The notes under the pieces: model-generated
The model's input: only the letters and a program-made list of their open reading frames with translations
Told to the model about the DNA's origin: nothing
The model's database searches: none
Program-made: the position numbers and the translations under genes
Part shown: positions 55,175 to 64,000 of the stretch, piece after piece
Layout of the letters: the number at the start of each line of letters is the position of its first letter
How positions within the stretch are numbered: position 1 is the stretch's first letter
DNA from: Loripinus fragilis
Lineage: Eukaryota > Mollusca > Bivalvia > Lucinida > Lucinidae
NCBI GenBank assembly: GCA_964019695.1
Contig: OZ026530.1
Coordinates: forward strand, 42,083,716 to 42,147,715
Direction of reading: 5' to 3'
DNA length: 64,000 bases

Positions 55175-55390
55175 TGAGTAAACACGGGTGGTAAACCTAG
55201 GAACTACCACGAAATTGTGTTAACGCAAATTTGTTCCCAAGCCACATCCGGGACACGTCGTGGTAGTTTCCAGGCCGAAAATTGGATAAAGAAAGGTTGG
55301 TGTCACGTTCATTTTTGTTTTATTTTACAACTAAGAACAAACAATGGTGAAATCCGACAATGCAGTTCCGTGTAAATGTGTTTCAGCGTC
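55175..55390 (+). pseudogene. Decayed relative of the exon-like segment at 25.7 kb
   Basis: Matches 25710-25925 over about 200 bp: CGCAAATTTGTTCCCAAGCC, CACATCCGGGACACG, a GTTGGT where the other copy has the GTAGGT donor, then AAATCCGACAATGCAGTTCC. There are two stops in the frame that is open at 25730. The shared region extends past the donor into the presumed intron, so this is a DNA-level duplicate, not a retrocopy. Confidence 0.55.
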
Positions 55391-56269
55391 CCCTCTAGCC
55401 CAAAATTTTGTATGAAAAATTATTTTCTTTCTTTTGATTCGTGTTTCCCCACTGAGCATCGGACCAATTTTCCCCAAAGTTTGAAAGATTTTAGCCCATA
55501 TCTGTCAAATTAAATGGAATTTGATACCATTTGACGATGAAAATGATTAAAAGACCCTCAATAAACGTTCATACACAGAAAAAACATCTGAGTATTTACA
55601 ATATTATGTCATACAAGTATTAGCTTTTAAAAAGTCAATATGACAATAAAAGCAGGTGTCTGGTATGGCAAATAAGTTATCAGGGATAAAATCAGATGGG
55701 TTTGCCGTTTTTCCTTTTAAGTGCTTTTGTTATCCTAGCATGTCTCTCTGTAAGGTCGGTGCTTTCGCAAGGTTGGTCGTGAACCCCTTTAGAAGAACCA
55801 TGCTCCTTGTAAACAAAGTTATGGACCCTAAGAACCATGCTCCTTGTAAACAAAGTTATGACCCCTCTGTGAGCTAGAACATGGCCATCCTATTTGTGTC
55901 GGACCCAGATTGTGAGTTGGGCGTAGTCCTGGAGACCTATGTGCGCTTAGTAAAGCTAGTCTCATCCCCTTTGAGACAAGCCCTGTCTAATACGTATGTG
56001 ATCAGTCGTTTCCTAAAATACGGTGTGCTGTATCCCCATTAAGATATGTTGTGACCATCCTCTTTGTGGTCATGTCATAGTCAACTTTTGGGATGGATGA
56101 TGGTCTCCCTGTGAGATGTGTTGTAGTCCACCTGTGAGGCCAGCTGTTTATTTTGTGAGATATGTAGTGGTCATCCTCTAGGAGCAGATTATTGTATGGA
56201 AAGTGCTTGCGCTCTAGCCAACCCCTGTGAGTTGAGTCATGATTTCTAGCAAAGTAAGATACTTGGAGA
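55391..56269. other. Unassigned DNA with a short direct repeat
   Basis: AGAACCATGCTCCTTGTAAA with the following CAAAGTTATG occurs twice in tandem at 55795-55862 (about 37-bp unit). 55900-56240 holds loose GTGAG/GTGGTCATCC repeats. No gene supported. Confidence 0.4.
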
Positions 56270-56352
56270 GAAAGGAAAGACCAGGAATCGATACAATCAA
56301 GTACCACACCTGACCTAGGACACCATATTGGAAAGTGACAAAAGCACAATGA
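56270..56352 (-). mobile_element. Penelope-like family A, short 3' end fragment
   Basis: GACCAGGAATCGATACAATC, CACACCTGACCTAGGACACC, TTGGAAAGTGACAAAAGCAC: the last about 80 bp of the UTR. Confidence 0.75.
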
Positions 56353-56391
56353 CTTCCTAGCATCCAGTTTTGGAAGTCACAGACCAAATTT

Positions 56392-56646
56392 TTGGAGTCT
56401 CTGACACCCAGACTTCCACCAATGCAAGCACTGAGATGCTCAAATGTAGCTGAAATGTACCAAAGGGTCATACAATACGAAGCACAAAAACGATCTTTAG
56501 CCTTGGACATATCCATCTGTGACGATTTCTACTATAAGAAAATAGATATGCACAGCAGCCGAAGGCTGATTTGTACTAACATGTTAGAACAACCTGTCTG
56601 TCTCAAACTTCATCACAGAATCAAAAGGATCATCACATTATCGTAA
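56392..56646 (+). other. Unassigned 84-codon open frame
   Basis: Protein-like composition with YQRVIQYEAQKRSLALDISI and several Cys, but no domain I recognise, no splice signals checked out, and the start is arbitrary. Could be an exon or chance. Confidence 0.2.
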
Positions 56647-56784
56647 AATACGCATTAATACCAAGTTCATATTCAAGGTAACTTAATTAGTCACAAGTAC
56701 ACAATTAGGCAATAAAACAATGAACACCTCCTTTGTTATCTTGTGTAATACTCCATATATTCTTCAAGCATGTTAATTGTTTGT

Positions 56785-57105
56785 TTGTTTGTTTTGTTGC
56801 TTTACGTCCCAAGTCAACAGCTATGGTCATTGCGGGACGGTCAGTTCACCTAATCACACTTTTTCCTGGGCAGGCTTGAACAAGCGGTTAACCAGTAATT
56901 CGTGCACATACTTTCGCTTGTAACTGACAACAACCCTTCTTGAATGAATCAGCGGAAGGGAGGAGAATGACCGTAGAAATTATTTCATGATCAATCTCCA
57001 CGAAAGTATGGGACCGGGCCGGGATCGAACTCGCGACCCCTGGATCTGCAGTCAGATACGCATCTGTAGCCAGACACGTTACCATCTGCGCTACGCGGCC
57101 CGGTC
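56785..57105 (-). mobile_element. tRNA-derived SINE (family S3), about 320 bp
   Basis: The minus strand starts GGCCGCGTAGCGCAGATGGT (clear A box), with GGTCGCGAGTTCGATCCCGG (clear B box), then a body containing the GCGGAAGGGAGGAG module shared with 45.3 kb, and a tail ending in CAAACAAACA-type repeats. It is the most intact SINE head in the window. A tRNA gene is excluded by the long body and abnormal anticodon-arm length. Confidence 0.82.
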
Positions 57106-57744
57106 AAGCATGTTAACAAATTTTACCGATGACTAAATATCAACATTATGGACATATCATTATCATCCATCAATTAAGTGACTGCCTACAGAGGACCACA
57201 GACAGATTAATTGACTATGTTCTGTCTTCCAGGATGTGACTCCTGTTGTACCATATGCAGTGTTGGGTAGAACAAGGTGTTAAATGTTATGCATTCAAAT
57301 GCTGACGATATCAAGATAAGTGCAAACTTGGGAAAAGGCGAACGCTTGCCTTTTGGAGTAATGCAAGTGTGTGTCAAATGCGCATGTTTGTTATATGATA
57401 TTGTTAATTGTTGTTCTCTGAACAAAGAGTGAACTGAGAAGGTTCTGAAACACAAAACATGGAAACCTAAGAAACTTCCACCTACAGATGACAGCTTTTT
57501 GTAGCAAAAGTTTCGGTGCACTTACCAGTTGCTGTTTTTTTATGCAATGTAGTGGTTATAGTAGACCCATTTGAGCACGTGTATGTCTTTGACAGTAAGT
57601 CTGATCTGCTGGTTCCACAGCTCATGAGCCAATTAGTTATGCGGCCTGAGTTTCACAATGACCTCGTTAACGACTGCACAGATATATGTGAAATCTGTAT
57701 AATTTTGTTGAATTCATAGATGGGAACACACGCTTCTGCAATCA
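57106..57744. other. Unassigned DNA with weak exon-like signals
   Basis: TTCTGTCTTCCAG at 57222-57234 looks like an acceptor but the following frame stops after 15 codons. 57559-57600 (VVIVDPFEHVYVFD) is followed by GTAAGT. Neither is convincing. Confidence 0.25.
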
Positions 57745-57897
57745 TCTTGATGTGGAAGATAGAGCTGGTTGTTTTTCTTAGTTTGTCTTCCTAGTGTCTC
57801 GTGATTGTTGTGTGGCTCTTCCTCCCTGTGTCATGGGTTTGTCTGCAGTTTGTGATAGTGGTATTTCTTGGTCATACTCACTTACTATTTCTGAATG
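57745..57897 (+). mobile_element. Penelope-like family B, 3' end fragment
   Basis: CTGGTTGTTTTTCTTAGTTTG, CTTCCTAGTGTCTCGTGATT, GTTTGTGATAGTGGTATTTC, ending CTCACTTACT. Confidence 0.75.
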
Positions 57898-58684
57898 CAT
57901 TGGGTAGCAGTGGTGGGGGATAATGATATACAGTATATAAACATCAGTATATTCACTACAACAGCACAATACCCGTTGATATTTAGTTATCAGCAATATT
58001 AAGTCATCATTGATTAAAGAGTAAATGACAACTCATGATTCATACATGACTAATTACATGCATCAAAATATCATAAAATGCATACCATGCTCATTCAAGA
58101 CTTAAAGAAGTCACAGCTTTTACAGATCAAATTCAAAAGAACAATGGAGTTGGTCATTGATTATAGCATTATAGTGTGATTGGTTTGACTTGCTTCGATA
58201 ATGACCTTATGATAAGATTATGTGATGAACTATTTGATTTTATAATATAGTTTGAGACAGACACTTGATACTTACATGAGTTAAGGACGACGTTTGGGCA
58301 AATCAGGCTTTGACTGATTTTTTTTTTATTTTAAATTCTTAAAATAATTATTCGCGTAATATTATAAATGATGTGTCCATGGCTAAAGGTTGTTGTTCTT
58401 CTTCATGCTTTATGACCCTTTGCCATTCGGCTTGCTGGTTTTGTCACACATATGACAGAATTCTGACATTAACCTAAGAGTTTGAATTTAAGGCTTAATT
58501 TTCAGAATTTGAATGCTTTACTTCATTAAATACAATTATTTTGTACTGTTGGTTTCCTACAGTCACATATTCAGATTTTACAGCTTCATTTACAACTTTC
58601 TACCTAGGTCTACATTTTCATAAATTTGCGACGCCATTTTGGATTTACTAGGTAACAATATTTACTATAAATTGATAGTTGTAC
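57898..58684. other. Unassigned AT-rich DNA
   Basis: Nothing recognised apart from GCGACGCCATTTTGGATTT at 58628, a word that recurs at 59755. Confidence 0.3.
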
Positions 58685-59425
58685 ACATCACACACTGCAG
58701 CCCAATCCATGGCATTGTGAGGAAAATCACAGAACACTAACAGTAACAAGACATCAGCAGGACAATTGAAGTTAAGCAACTAGCTGTCTTTTCCTAATCA
58801 AGATGAATGAAGAACTAGAAAGGACACTAAGTAGTGCATAACAAAGCAAAGACTAAACACAGAATCCACACAAATATTGGAAGCCACAAAAGTAATAAAC
58901 AACATAACAAACACCTTTAAACGGACAGCAATCTAAGACAATGAGAGGCTAAAATGCATTTAACTGGCGTCAACTCTTCGCCCTTTTATTCTGTTATTAT
59001 TAAAACAAACATTTGTTAGCTTCCTAACTCACGCAATGCTGCATCATCTCAGAGAAACAATCTAATCAAATTAACACACAATGACAGAATAAAGAAACTG
59101 GCTCACCACTCACAGATAGTCAGAACTAAAGAAAATCTAAGCCAAGGTGGTCCCAGCCAAAGACAACCATCAGGCATGAAAGCTCTGTCACTGTTTCTGA
59201 GGCCTGACCAACAATCATGCACTTAAAAAAGAATTCATAGCTATAAACTGTGATTGAATTTTACAACCAGGTATGCAGACTGTCGCGTGATATTCACCAA
59301 CACTTACTTATAACAAGTGATTGTCTTTTTGAATGGGTCACCCAACAATTATTTTGAATTTATAACTAAATCACCATAAAGGACCAGCTCCAATATGCCC
59401 TGTTGCAGAAAAGTTGCTATAAAAA
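58685..59425 (-). mobile_element. Penelope-like family B, UTR plus decayed RT end
   Basis: Starts inside the terminus (CACACACTGCAGCCCAATCC), runs through UTR (TCTTTTCCTAATCAAGATGA, GAGGCCTGACCAAC) and ends with decayed RT codons (TTGAATTTATAACTAAATCACC). The outer about 30 bp of the terminus are lost. Confidence 0.75.
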
Positions 59426-60300
59426 TATACTGACATATAATTCAGCAAGTATATATTTAATGACCACATTTAAAATAAAATCGAAAAAAAAATTGTTGGC
59501 AAATAGTATATTCTAATTATTTTGGCAAACGCATGGTCTCCAGACGCCCTGAATTATAAACATATTAACGTTTGATTTTCATTTAAAATCACCAAAGCCA
59601 ACATTTTGTGGCTGAGCTTGTTATAGAACTATTTTTCTATTTTAGTTAACTGGTAAAATAACAAAAGACAGCTGTGCAATTAGCCCTTTTCACCAAATAT
59701 TTCCTATTTGATCTTGACTTAAAATTAATACAATATTCAAATATAATATGAATCCATTTTGGACGCCATCTTGGATATTCCAGGTAGCAAATTGAAATAC
59801 AACTGTTTCTTTGTAGTTTTATAAATTCTATGGTATTAAAATATGCTTAATTCAGCATACAATGTTATAATGGCCACATTTTAAATGAGAGAAAAAAACA
59901 GTTAATTTGTCAAAAAAAGTATTTTTTCAATTAGTTTGATACAAAGTCTCAAGAAGCCATGTTCAAAATATCCATGGAAATGCAAAAGAGTTTTTTTCAT
60001 TTAAAATGATCAAATTTTATACATTGTAGTTTACTTTGCTATATAACACTTCTTCCCATTTAAGTGAACTTTGTTACAAAACCAAAAAGAAATGTTCAAT
60101 TAGCATTTTTCACTATTTTTTGTATTTGACCTTGAATTTGACATTGACCTTGAAATTGTAACCATATGTAAATGTATCGCGAAAAAGTTCAAACATACAC
60201 TACAAAAAATAATTAATTCGATGAATCAAGATAATACTATAATGGCATTTTAAATGAAAATGGAAAAAAATCACTGTTATTCTAAAAATACTCCTGAATT
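59426..60300. repeat. Degenerate tandem of about 400-bp units
   Basis: Three loose units start near 59440, 59845 and 60210 with AATTCAGCA/AATTCGATGAATCAA, ATAATGGCCACATTTTAAATGA-like words and A-rich centres. An old local tandem repeat with no ORF. Confidence 0.4.
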
Positions 60301-60594
60301 GTAAAATCGATAAGCGATTTCATTACATGGATCAAAGTGAAAACATCCGGTCAGATCCAGTTAGCAGCTGATTATATTGGTGAATGAATTGAGACAGGCC
60401 CACGGAAAACCCACCTTTTCAATACGGACGACTTTGCTGTATCATTGCGTTGGGTCTTCGCTGTTCCACATCGAATTTACTGATCAGAGTGCGTTATTCA
60501 AGCAGATGAGCCTGTCCATCGGACCAGACGTTTGATGTATCTATAGCGTGTACTAGGAAAGAAAAGCGATTTTCGCCCTTTTCATGCTAAATGT

Positions 60595-60745
60595 CTAGGG
60601 TGTATAAATACACCACTCATTCTTCGCCTTTGTCAGAGTCTATATTTACCTGAGAACTAATGTACAAAGTACGGACATAGATGTTGTTTAATTAAATGCT
60701 TTCACTGCGCATGCGCGACGGCCATTTTGGATGACATCATCGTAT
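60595..60745 (+). promoter_or_regulatory. Candidate promoter: TATA box, NRF1-like and YY1-like sites
   Basis: TATAAATA at 60603-60610, in a 60-bp context unlike the AT-rich surroundings. Downstream are TGCGCATGCGC (60706-60716, the NRF1 palindrome), GCCATTTTGG (60721-60730, YY1-type) and TGACATCA. Such sites cluster near animal transcription starts. Placed upstream of a splice donor and a zinc-finger exon, they suggest a start near 60635 or within 60700-60760. Confidence 0.45.
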
Positions 60746-60912
60746 GTAGACATTAAATAGTCGACTCATGATCGCATTACAGAGCTTTCCTAACTCTCGC
60801 AGTGACTAGGCGTCCTACGCTCATAAAGATTTCTTAAAAGTATTCATCAACGACTTAACACAAGCTGTAACATCAGCCCAGACTCGCCAGAGCCTTCGCT
60901 GCTCGTGTACAG
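60636..60912 (+). other. Candidate 5' untranslated exon ending in a splice donor
   Basis: From about 30 bp after the TATA box to ACAG|GTAGGT at 60912/60913. No long ORF, so it would be non-coding. The first base is a guess from the TATA position. Confidence 0.35.
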
Positions 60913-61468
60913 GTAGGTACATGAGACAATTAACCCCTAAATTCAACTTACGTATCGTCTGTTCATAGTCTAGAGACGAATTGCGAAATGTATGGCTTAT
61001 GATATATACATTTATAACGATATTACTTTTAATTGACCCATCAGAAAAACCCTCTCGCTATATAATGCGCATCGTATGCAATCGAGTCATAGCTAATATG
61101 ACAGTCGAACAATAAACATGTAAATTGAACAGTTTAAATGATACTATTTAGCTCAAACGTTTGGTGTTTTCGAACGCCACACGTTTTTTTTTATAGCGTG
61201 ATTCATCTTCGCGTTATAAGAACGCGTGAAAAGCATTGCCCAGGAAGCTGAAACATAAAAGTGTCGTTTTAAAAGGAAGGCTCGCACTTGTATTATAAGC
61301 GTTTAGATTTAAAAGGAAAGGCTTGCCAGGTTATACATAAAAGTGTCGTTTTTAAAGGAAGGTTCGCGTTTGTATTATAAAAGTTTCGATTTAAAAGGAA
61401 AGGCTTGCCCAGCAAGCTGATATACATAAAGTTTCGTTTTAAATGGTGTTTAAAAACAGATCAAAACT
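60913..61468 (+). other. Candidate intron with a local tandem repeat
   Basis: Within it, 61240-61445 carries about 2.5 copies of a unit of about 80-100 bp (CATAAAAGTGTCGTTTTAAA, AAAGGAAAGGCTTGCC). Ends with TTTAAAAACAG before the zinc-finger exon. Confidence 0.4.
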
Positions 61469-61612
61469 ATGCCTCATAGATACAAGTTCCAGTGTCCAAT
61501 ATGCCATAGACAGGATGTGCTAAATATAGTACATCATCTGAAGACTATACATAGCGTAAATGCTGACGACTGGTTGTTTAAAGCGAAACTGTTATGCTTA
61601 ATCATTATATAA
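61469..61612 (+). CDS. Small C2H2 zinc-finger exon (47 codons)
   Basis: ATG at 61469, open to TAA at 61610-61612. Early residues FQCPICHRQDVLNIVHHLK then TIH form a C-x2-C, then H-x5-H finger. It is preceded by an acceptor-like TTTAAAAACAG nine bases before the ATG. A donor-like GTAAAT after codon 29 (C|GTAAAT, about 61556) or readthrough to the TAA are both possible. N-terminal fingers of this kind occur in invertebrate DNA-binding proteins. I cannot name the gene. Confidence 0.55.
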   Translation: MPHRYKFQCPICHRQDVLNIVHHLKTIHSVNADDWLFKAKLLCLIII

Positions 61613-61719
61613 TCATGGTCAACCCACAATTACAGGTGAACCTACGATGATAGAACGTCCTACAACGAGTATAATGGCCTTAAAAAACAGTGATCATGAC
61701 AGTACAAATTCATAATGGA

Positions 61720-63345
61720 GCTAGGAGGGAGGAGGAGAGGGTGAGGAGGAGGTGGGAAGGAGGATACAGTGAGGGTACAGGGAGGATACAGTGGGGATAC
61801 AGTGGGAGTACAGTGCGGTACAGTGAGGATACAGTGAGGGTACATTGGGACACAGTGAGGGTTCAGTTGGGGTACAGTGGATTAGGAGGGAGGAGGAGAG
61901 GGTGAGGAGGAGGAGGAAAGGAGGATACATTGAGGGTACAGGGAGGATACAGTGGGGGTACAGTGAGAGTACAGTGGGGTACAGTGAGTATACAGTGAGG
62001 ATACAGTGAGGGTTCAGTTGGGCTACAGTGAGGGTACAGAGGGGTACAGTGGGGATACAGTGAGGGTACATTGGGGCACAGTGAGGGTTCAGTTTGGGTA
62101 CAGTGAGATTAGGAGGGAGGAGGAGAGGGTGAGGAGGAGGAGGGAAGGAGGATACATTGAGGGTACAGGGAGGATACAGTGGGGATACAGTGAGAGTACA
62201 GTGAGGATACAGTGAGGGTACATTGGGGCACAGTGAGGGTTCGGTTGGGGTAAAGTGGGATACAGTGAGGGTACAGGGAGGATACAGTGGGGATACAGTG
62301 AGAGTACAGAGGGGCACAGTGATGATACAGTGAGGGTTCAGTTGGGGTACAGTGGGATACAGTGAGGATACAGTGAATGTACAGCCAGGAAACAATGGTC
62401 CACCATGTGGTGGTGGTGGTGGTGGGTGGTGGTGGTGGTGGAGGAGGGGTACAGTGGGATTAGGAGGGAGGAGGAGAGGGTGAGGAGGAGTAGGAAAGGA
62501 GGATACATTGAGGGTACAGGGAGGATACAGTGGGAGTACAGTGAGAGTACAGTGGGTACAGTGAGTATACAGTGAGGATACATTGGCGCACAGTGAGGAT
62601 ACAGTGAGGGTTCAATTGAGCTACAGTGAGGGTACAGAGGGATACAGTGGGGATACAGTGAGGGTACATTGGGCCACAGTGAGGGTTCAGTTTGGGTACA
62701 GTGAGATTAGGAGGGAGGAGGAGAGGGTGAGTAGGAGGAGGGAAGGAGGATACATTGAGGGTACAGGGAGGATAGGGGTACAGTGGGATTAGGAGGGAGG
62801 AGGAGAGGGTGAGGAGGAGGAGGAAAGGAGGATACATTGAGGGTACAGGGAGGATACAGTGGGGTACAGTGAGAGTACAGTGGGGTACAGTGAGTATACA
62901 GTGAGGATACATTGGGGCACAGTGAGGATACAGTGAGGGTTCAGTTGGGCTACAGTGAGGGTACAGAGGGGTACAGTGGGGATACAGTGAGGGTACATTG
63001 GGGCACAGTGAGGGTTCAGTTTGGGTACAGTGAGATTTGGAGGGAGGAGGAGAGGGTGAGGAGGGAAGGAGGATACATTGAGGGTACAGGGAGGATACAG
63101 TGGGGATACAGTGAGAGTACAGTGAGGATACAGTGAGGATACAGTGAGGGTACATTGGGTCACAGTGAGGATACAGTGAGGGTTCAGTTGGGGTAAAGTG
63201 GGATACAGTGAGGGTACAGGGAGGATACAGTGGGGATACAGTGAGAGTACAGTGGGGCACAGTGATGATACAGTGAGGGATCAGTTGGGGTACAGTGGGA
63301 TACAGTGAGGATACAGTGAATGTACAGTCAGGAAACAATGGTCCA
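61720..63345. repeat. Minisatellite of 10-11-bp units (GGATACAGTGA) with higher-order structure
   Basis: About 130 degenerate units of GG(R)TACAGTGA, interleaved with blocks of GGAGGGAGGAGGAGAGGGTG and GGAAAGGAGGATACATTGAG that recur near 61724, 61886, 62113, 62461, 62709, 62789 and 63038. Long frames on either strand (for example Tyr-Pro-His-Cys repeats on the minus strand) are products of the repeat and not genes. Confidence 0.93.
62404..62446. repeat. (GGT)n microsatellite, short
   Basis: About 13 GGT units after GTCCACCATGTGG. The same lead-in precedes the longer arrays at 63346 and 63636, so the block was duplicated. Confidence 0.9.
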
Positions 63346-63541
63346 CCATGTGGTGGTGGTGGTGGGTGGGTGGTGGTGGTGGTGGAGGTGGTGGTGGTGG
63401 TGGTGGTGGTGGTGGTGGTGGTGGTGGTGGTGGTGGTGGTGGTGGTGGTGGTGGTGGTGGTGGAGGTGGTGGTGGTGGTGGTGGTGGTGGTGGTGGGTAG
63501 TGGTGGTGGTGGTGGTGGTGGTGGTGTCGGTGGTGGTGGTT
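63346..63541. repeat. (GGT)n microsatellite, long
   Basis: About 62 near-perfect GGT units with a few GGA and GGGTAG interruptions. Confidence 0.95.
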
Positions 63542-63635
63542 GGGCACAGTGATGATACAGTGAGGGATCAGTTGGGGTACAGTGGGATACAGTGAGGATA
63601 CAGTGAATGTACAGTCAGGAAACAATGGTCCACCA
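63542..63635. repeat. Duplicate of the minisatellite edge
   Basis: GGCACAGTGATGATACAGTG through CAATGGTCCACCATGTGG repeats 63256-63350 almost exactly, so a segment of about 290 bp including the GGT array has been duplicated in tandem. Confidence 0.85.
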
Positions 63636-63793
63636 TGTGGTGGTGGTGGTGGTGGGTGGTGGTGGTGGTGGAGGTGGTGGTGGTGGTGGTGGTGGTGGTG
63701 GTGGTGGTGGAGGTGGTGGTGGTGGTGGTGGTGGTGGTGGTGGGTAGTGGTGGTGGTGGTGGTGGTGGTGGTGTCGGTGTTGGTGGTGTCGGT
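63636..63793. repeat. (GGT)n microsatellite, second long array
   Basis: About 48 GGT units with the same interruptions as the first array, running straight into the coding segment at 63797. In that frame it would read Gly, so the coding border cannot be placed exactly. Confidence 0.93.
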
Positions 63794-63796
63794 GTT

Positions 63797-64000
63797 GACC
63801 TGAGAGAATGGAAAGATGACAAACCGACCAAGAAAGGTATCAGCTTAACCTTAATGCGATGGAAGAATTGGGTGGATTACTTAGAATACGCGGATCAAGC
63901 GAGGACAGAGAAACAAAACTATAAGAGTCATCTTGGAGGGAGCGTCTATTGTACCATCACCGAGGTCAGCGCATGTATGGATATAAGGCAGTATTGGAAG
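63797..64000 (+). CDS. PC4/p15 coactivator-like domain segment (partial, runs off the window)
   Basis: 68 open codons. It begins DLREWKDDKPTKKGISLTLM, matching the DIRE-W...KPGKKGISL strand and helix of the PC4/Sub1 single-stranded-DNA-binding domain. A helix follows, then HLGGSVYCTITE and MDIRQYWK, which look like the start of a second PC4-like repeat. PC4 proteins bind melted DNA and act in Pol II transcription. No start codon is seen: the frame merges with the GGT array, so this is an internal or 3' exon. Possibly the same gene as the zinc finger at 61.47 kb. Confidence 0.7.

Noticed and set aside
56785..57105. Functional tRNA gene on the minus strand
   Set aside because: Good A and B boxes, but the inter-box region is too long and a body of about 230 bp follows, as in a SINE.
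57216..57719. Two small host exons (acceptor TTCTGTCTTCCAG; segment VVIVDPFEHVYVFD before GTAAGT)
   Set aside because: The first frame stops after 15 codons, the second has no recognised homologue, and the frames and phases do not join cleanly.
61660..63831. Long open frames of up to 292 codons on both strands (Tyr-Pro-His-Cys, poly-Trp, poly-Val, poly-Pro repeats)
   Set aside because: They are translations of the GGATACAGTGA minisatellite and GGT arrays, open in many frames at once, with no start, domain or non-repeat sequence.

Overview
This is an invertebrate nuclear genome window, most likely from a bivalve mollusc. The case rests on AT-rich DNA, no compact operons, intron-style coding scraps with GT/AG borders, tRNA-derived SINEs, long CT and GGT microsatellites, and a dense load of retroelements of the kinds known from clams and mussels. 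The species cannot be named from the sequence. Almost all recognisable coding capacity belongs to transposable elements. Only three or four small exon-like pieces look like host genes.

Layout. 1-2.9 kb: fragments of a Penelope-like element (called family B here), a tRNA-derived SINE and a palindromic MITE. 2.93-10.1 kb (minus strand): one apparently complete two-ORF non-LTR retrotransposon. ORF1 is an RRM-type RNA-binding protein, and ORF2 carries endonuclease, reverse transcriptase and a zinc knuckle with all catalytic motifs intact. ORF1 and ORF2 share one reading frame separated by a single TAG, and ORF2 has no ATG before its endonuclease core. The 2-kb 3' region is a tandem array that duplicates the end of ORF2 together with a short hairpin. 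10.4-12.0 kb: 3' ends of two Penelope-like families. 12.95-17.97 kb: a large terminal-inverted-repeat element (element 1) with long arms, a decayed coding relic and a recurring palindrome, GTAACATATGTTAC.

18-31 kb: Penelope-like family A. The copies show an N-terminal GIY-YIG nuclease, a CxC linker and a C-terminal reverse transcriptase with a YLDD box, the permuted order of Naiad-type elements. In-frame TGA codons sit where Cys is expected, which raises selenocysteine decoding. One copy with an upstream partial copy forms pseudo-LTRs. Two copies with a shared flank form an inverted duplication about 4.7 kb apart. 26.2-35.4 kb is a second member of the element-1 family into which the Penelope copies inserted.

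35.8-60.3 kb: mostly unrecognised AT-rich DNA studded with MITE-like inverted repeats (36.2, 38.1, 42.4, 47.0 kb), more 3'-end-only Penelope fragments, SINEs (43.3, 45.0, 56.8 kb), CT microsatellites and old dispersed repeats. Possible host exons lie at 25.7 kb (with a decayed relative at 55.2 kb) and 35.8 kb.

60.6-64.0 kb: the likeliest host gene. It has a TATA box, NRF1-like and YY1-like sites, a splice donor, a small C2H2 zinc-finger exon at 61.47 kb, a 2-kb minisatellite and GGT-repeat stretch that would be intronic, and a PC4/p15 coactivator-like coding segment running off the right edge. Joining these into one gene is inference.
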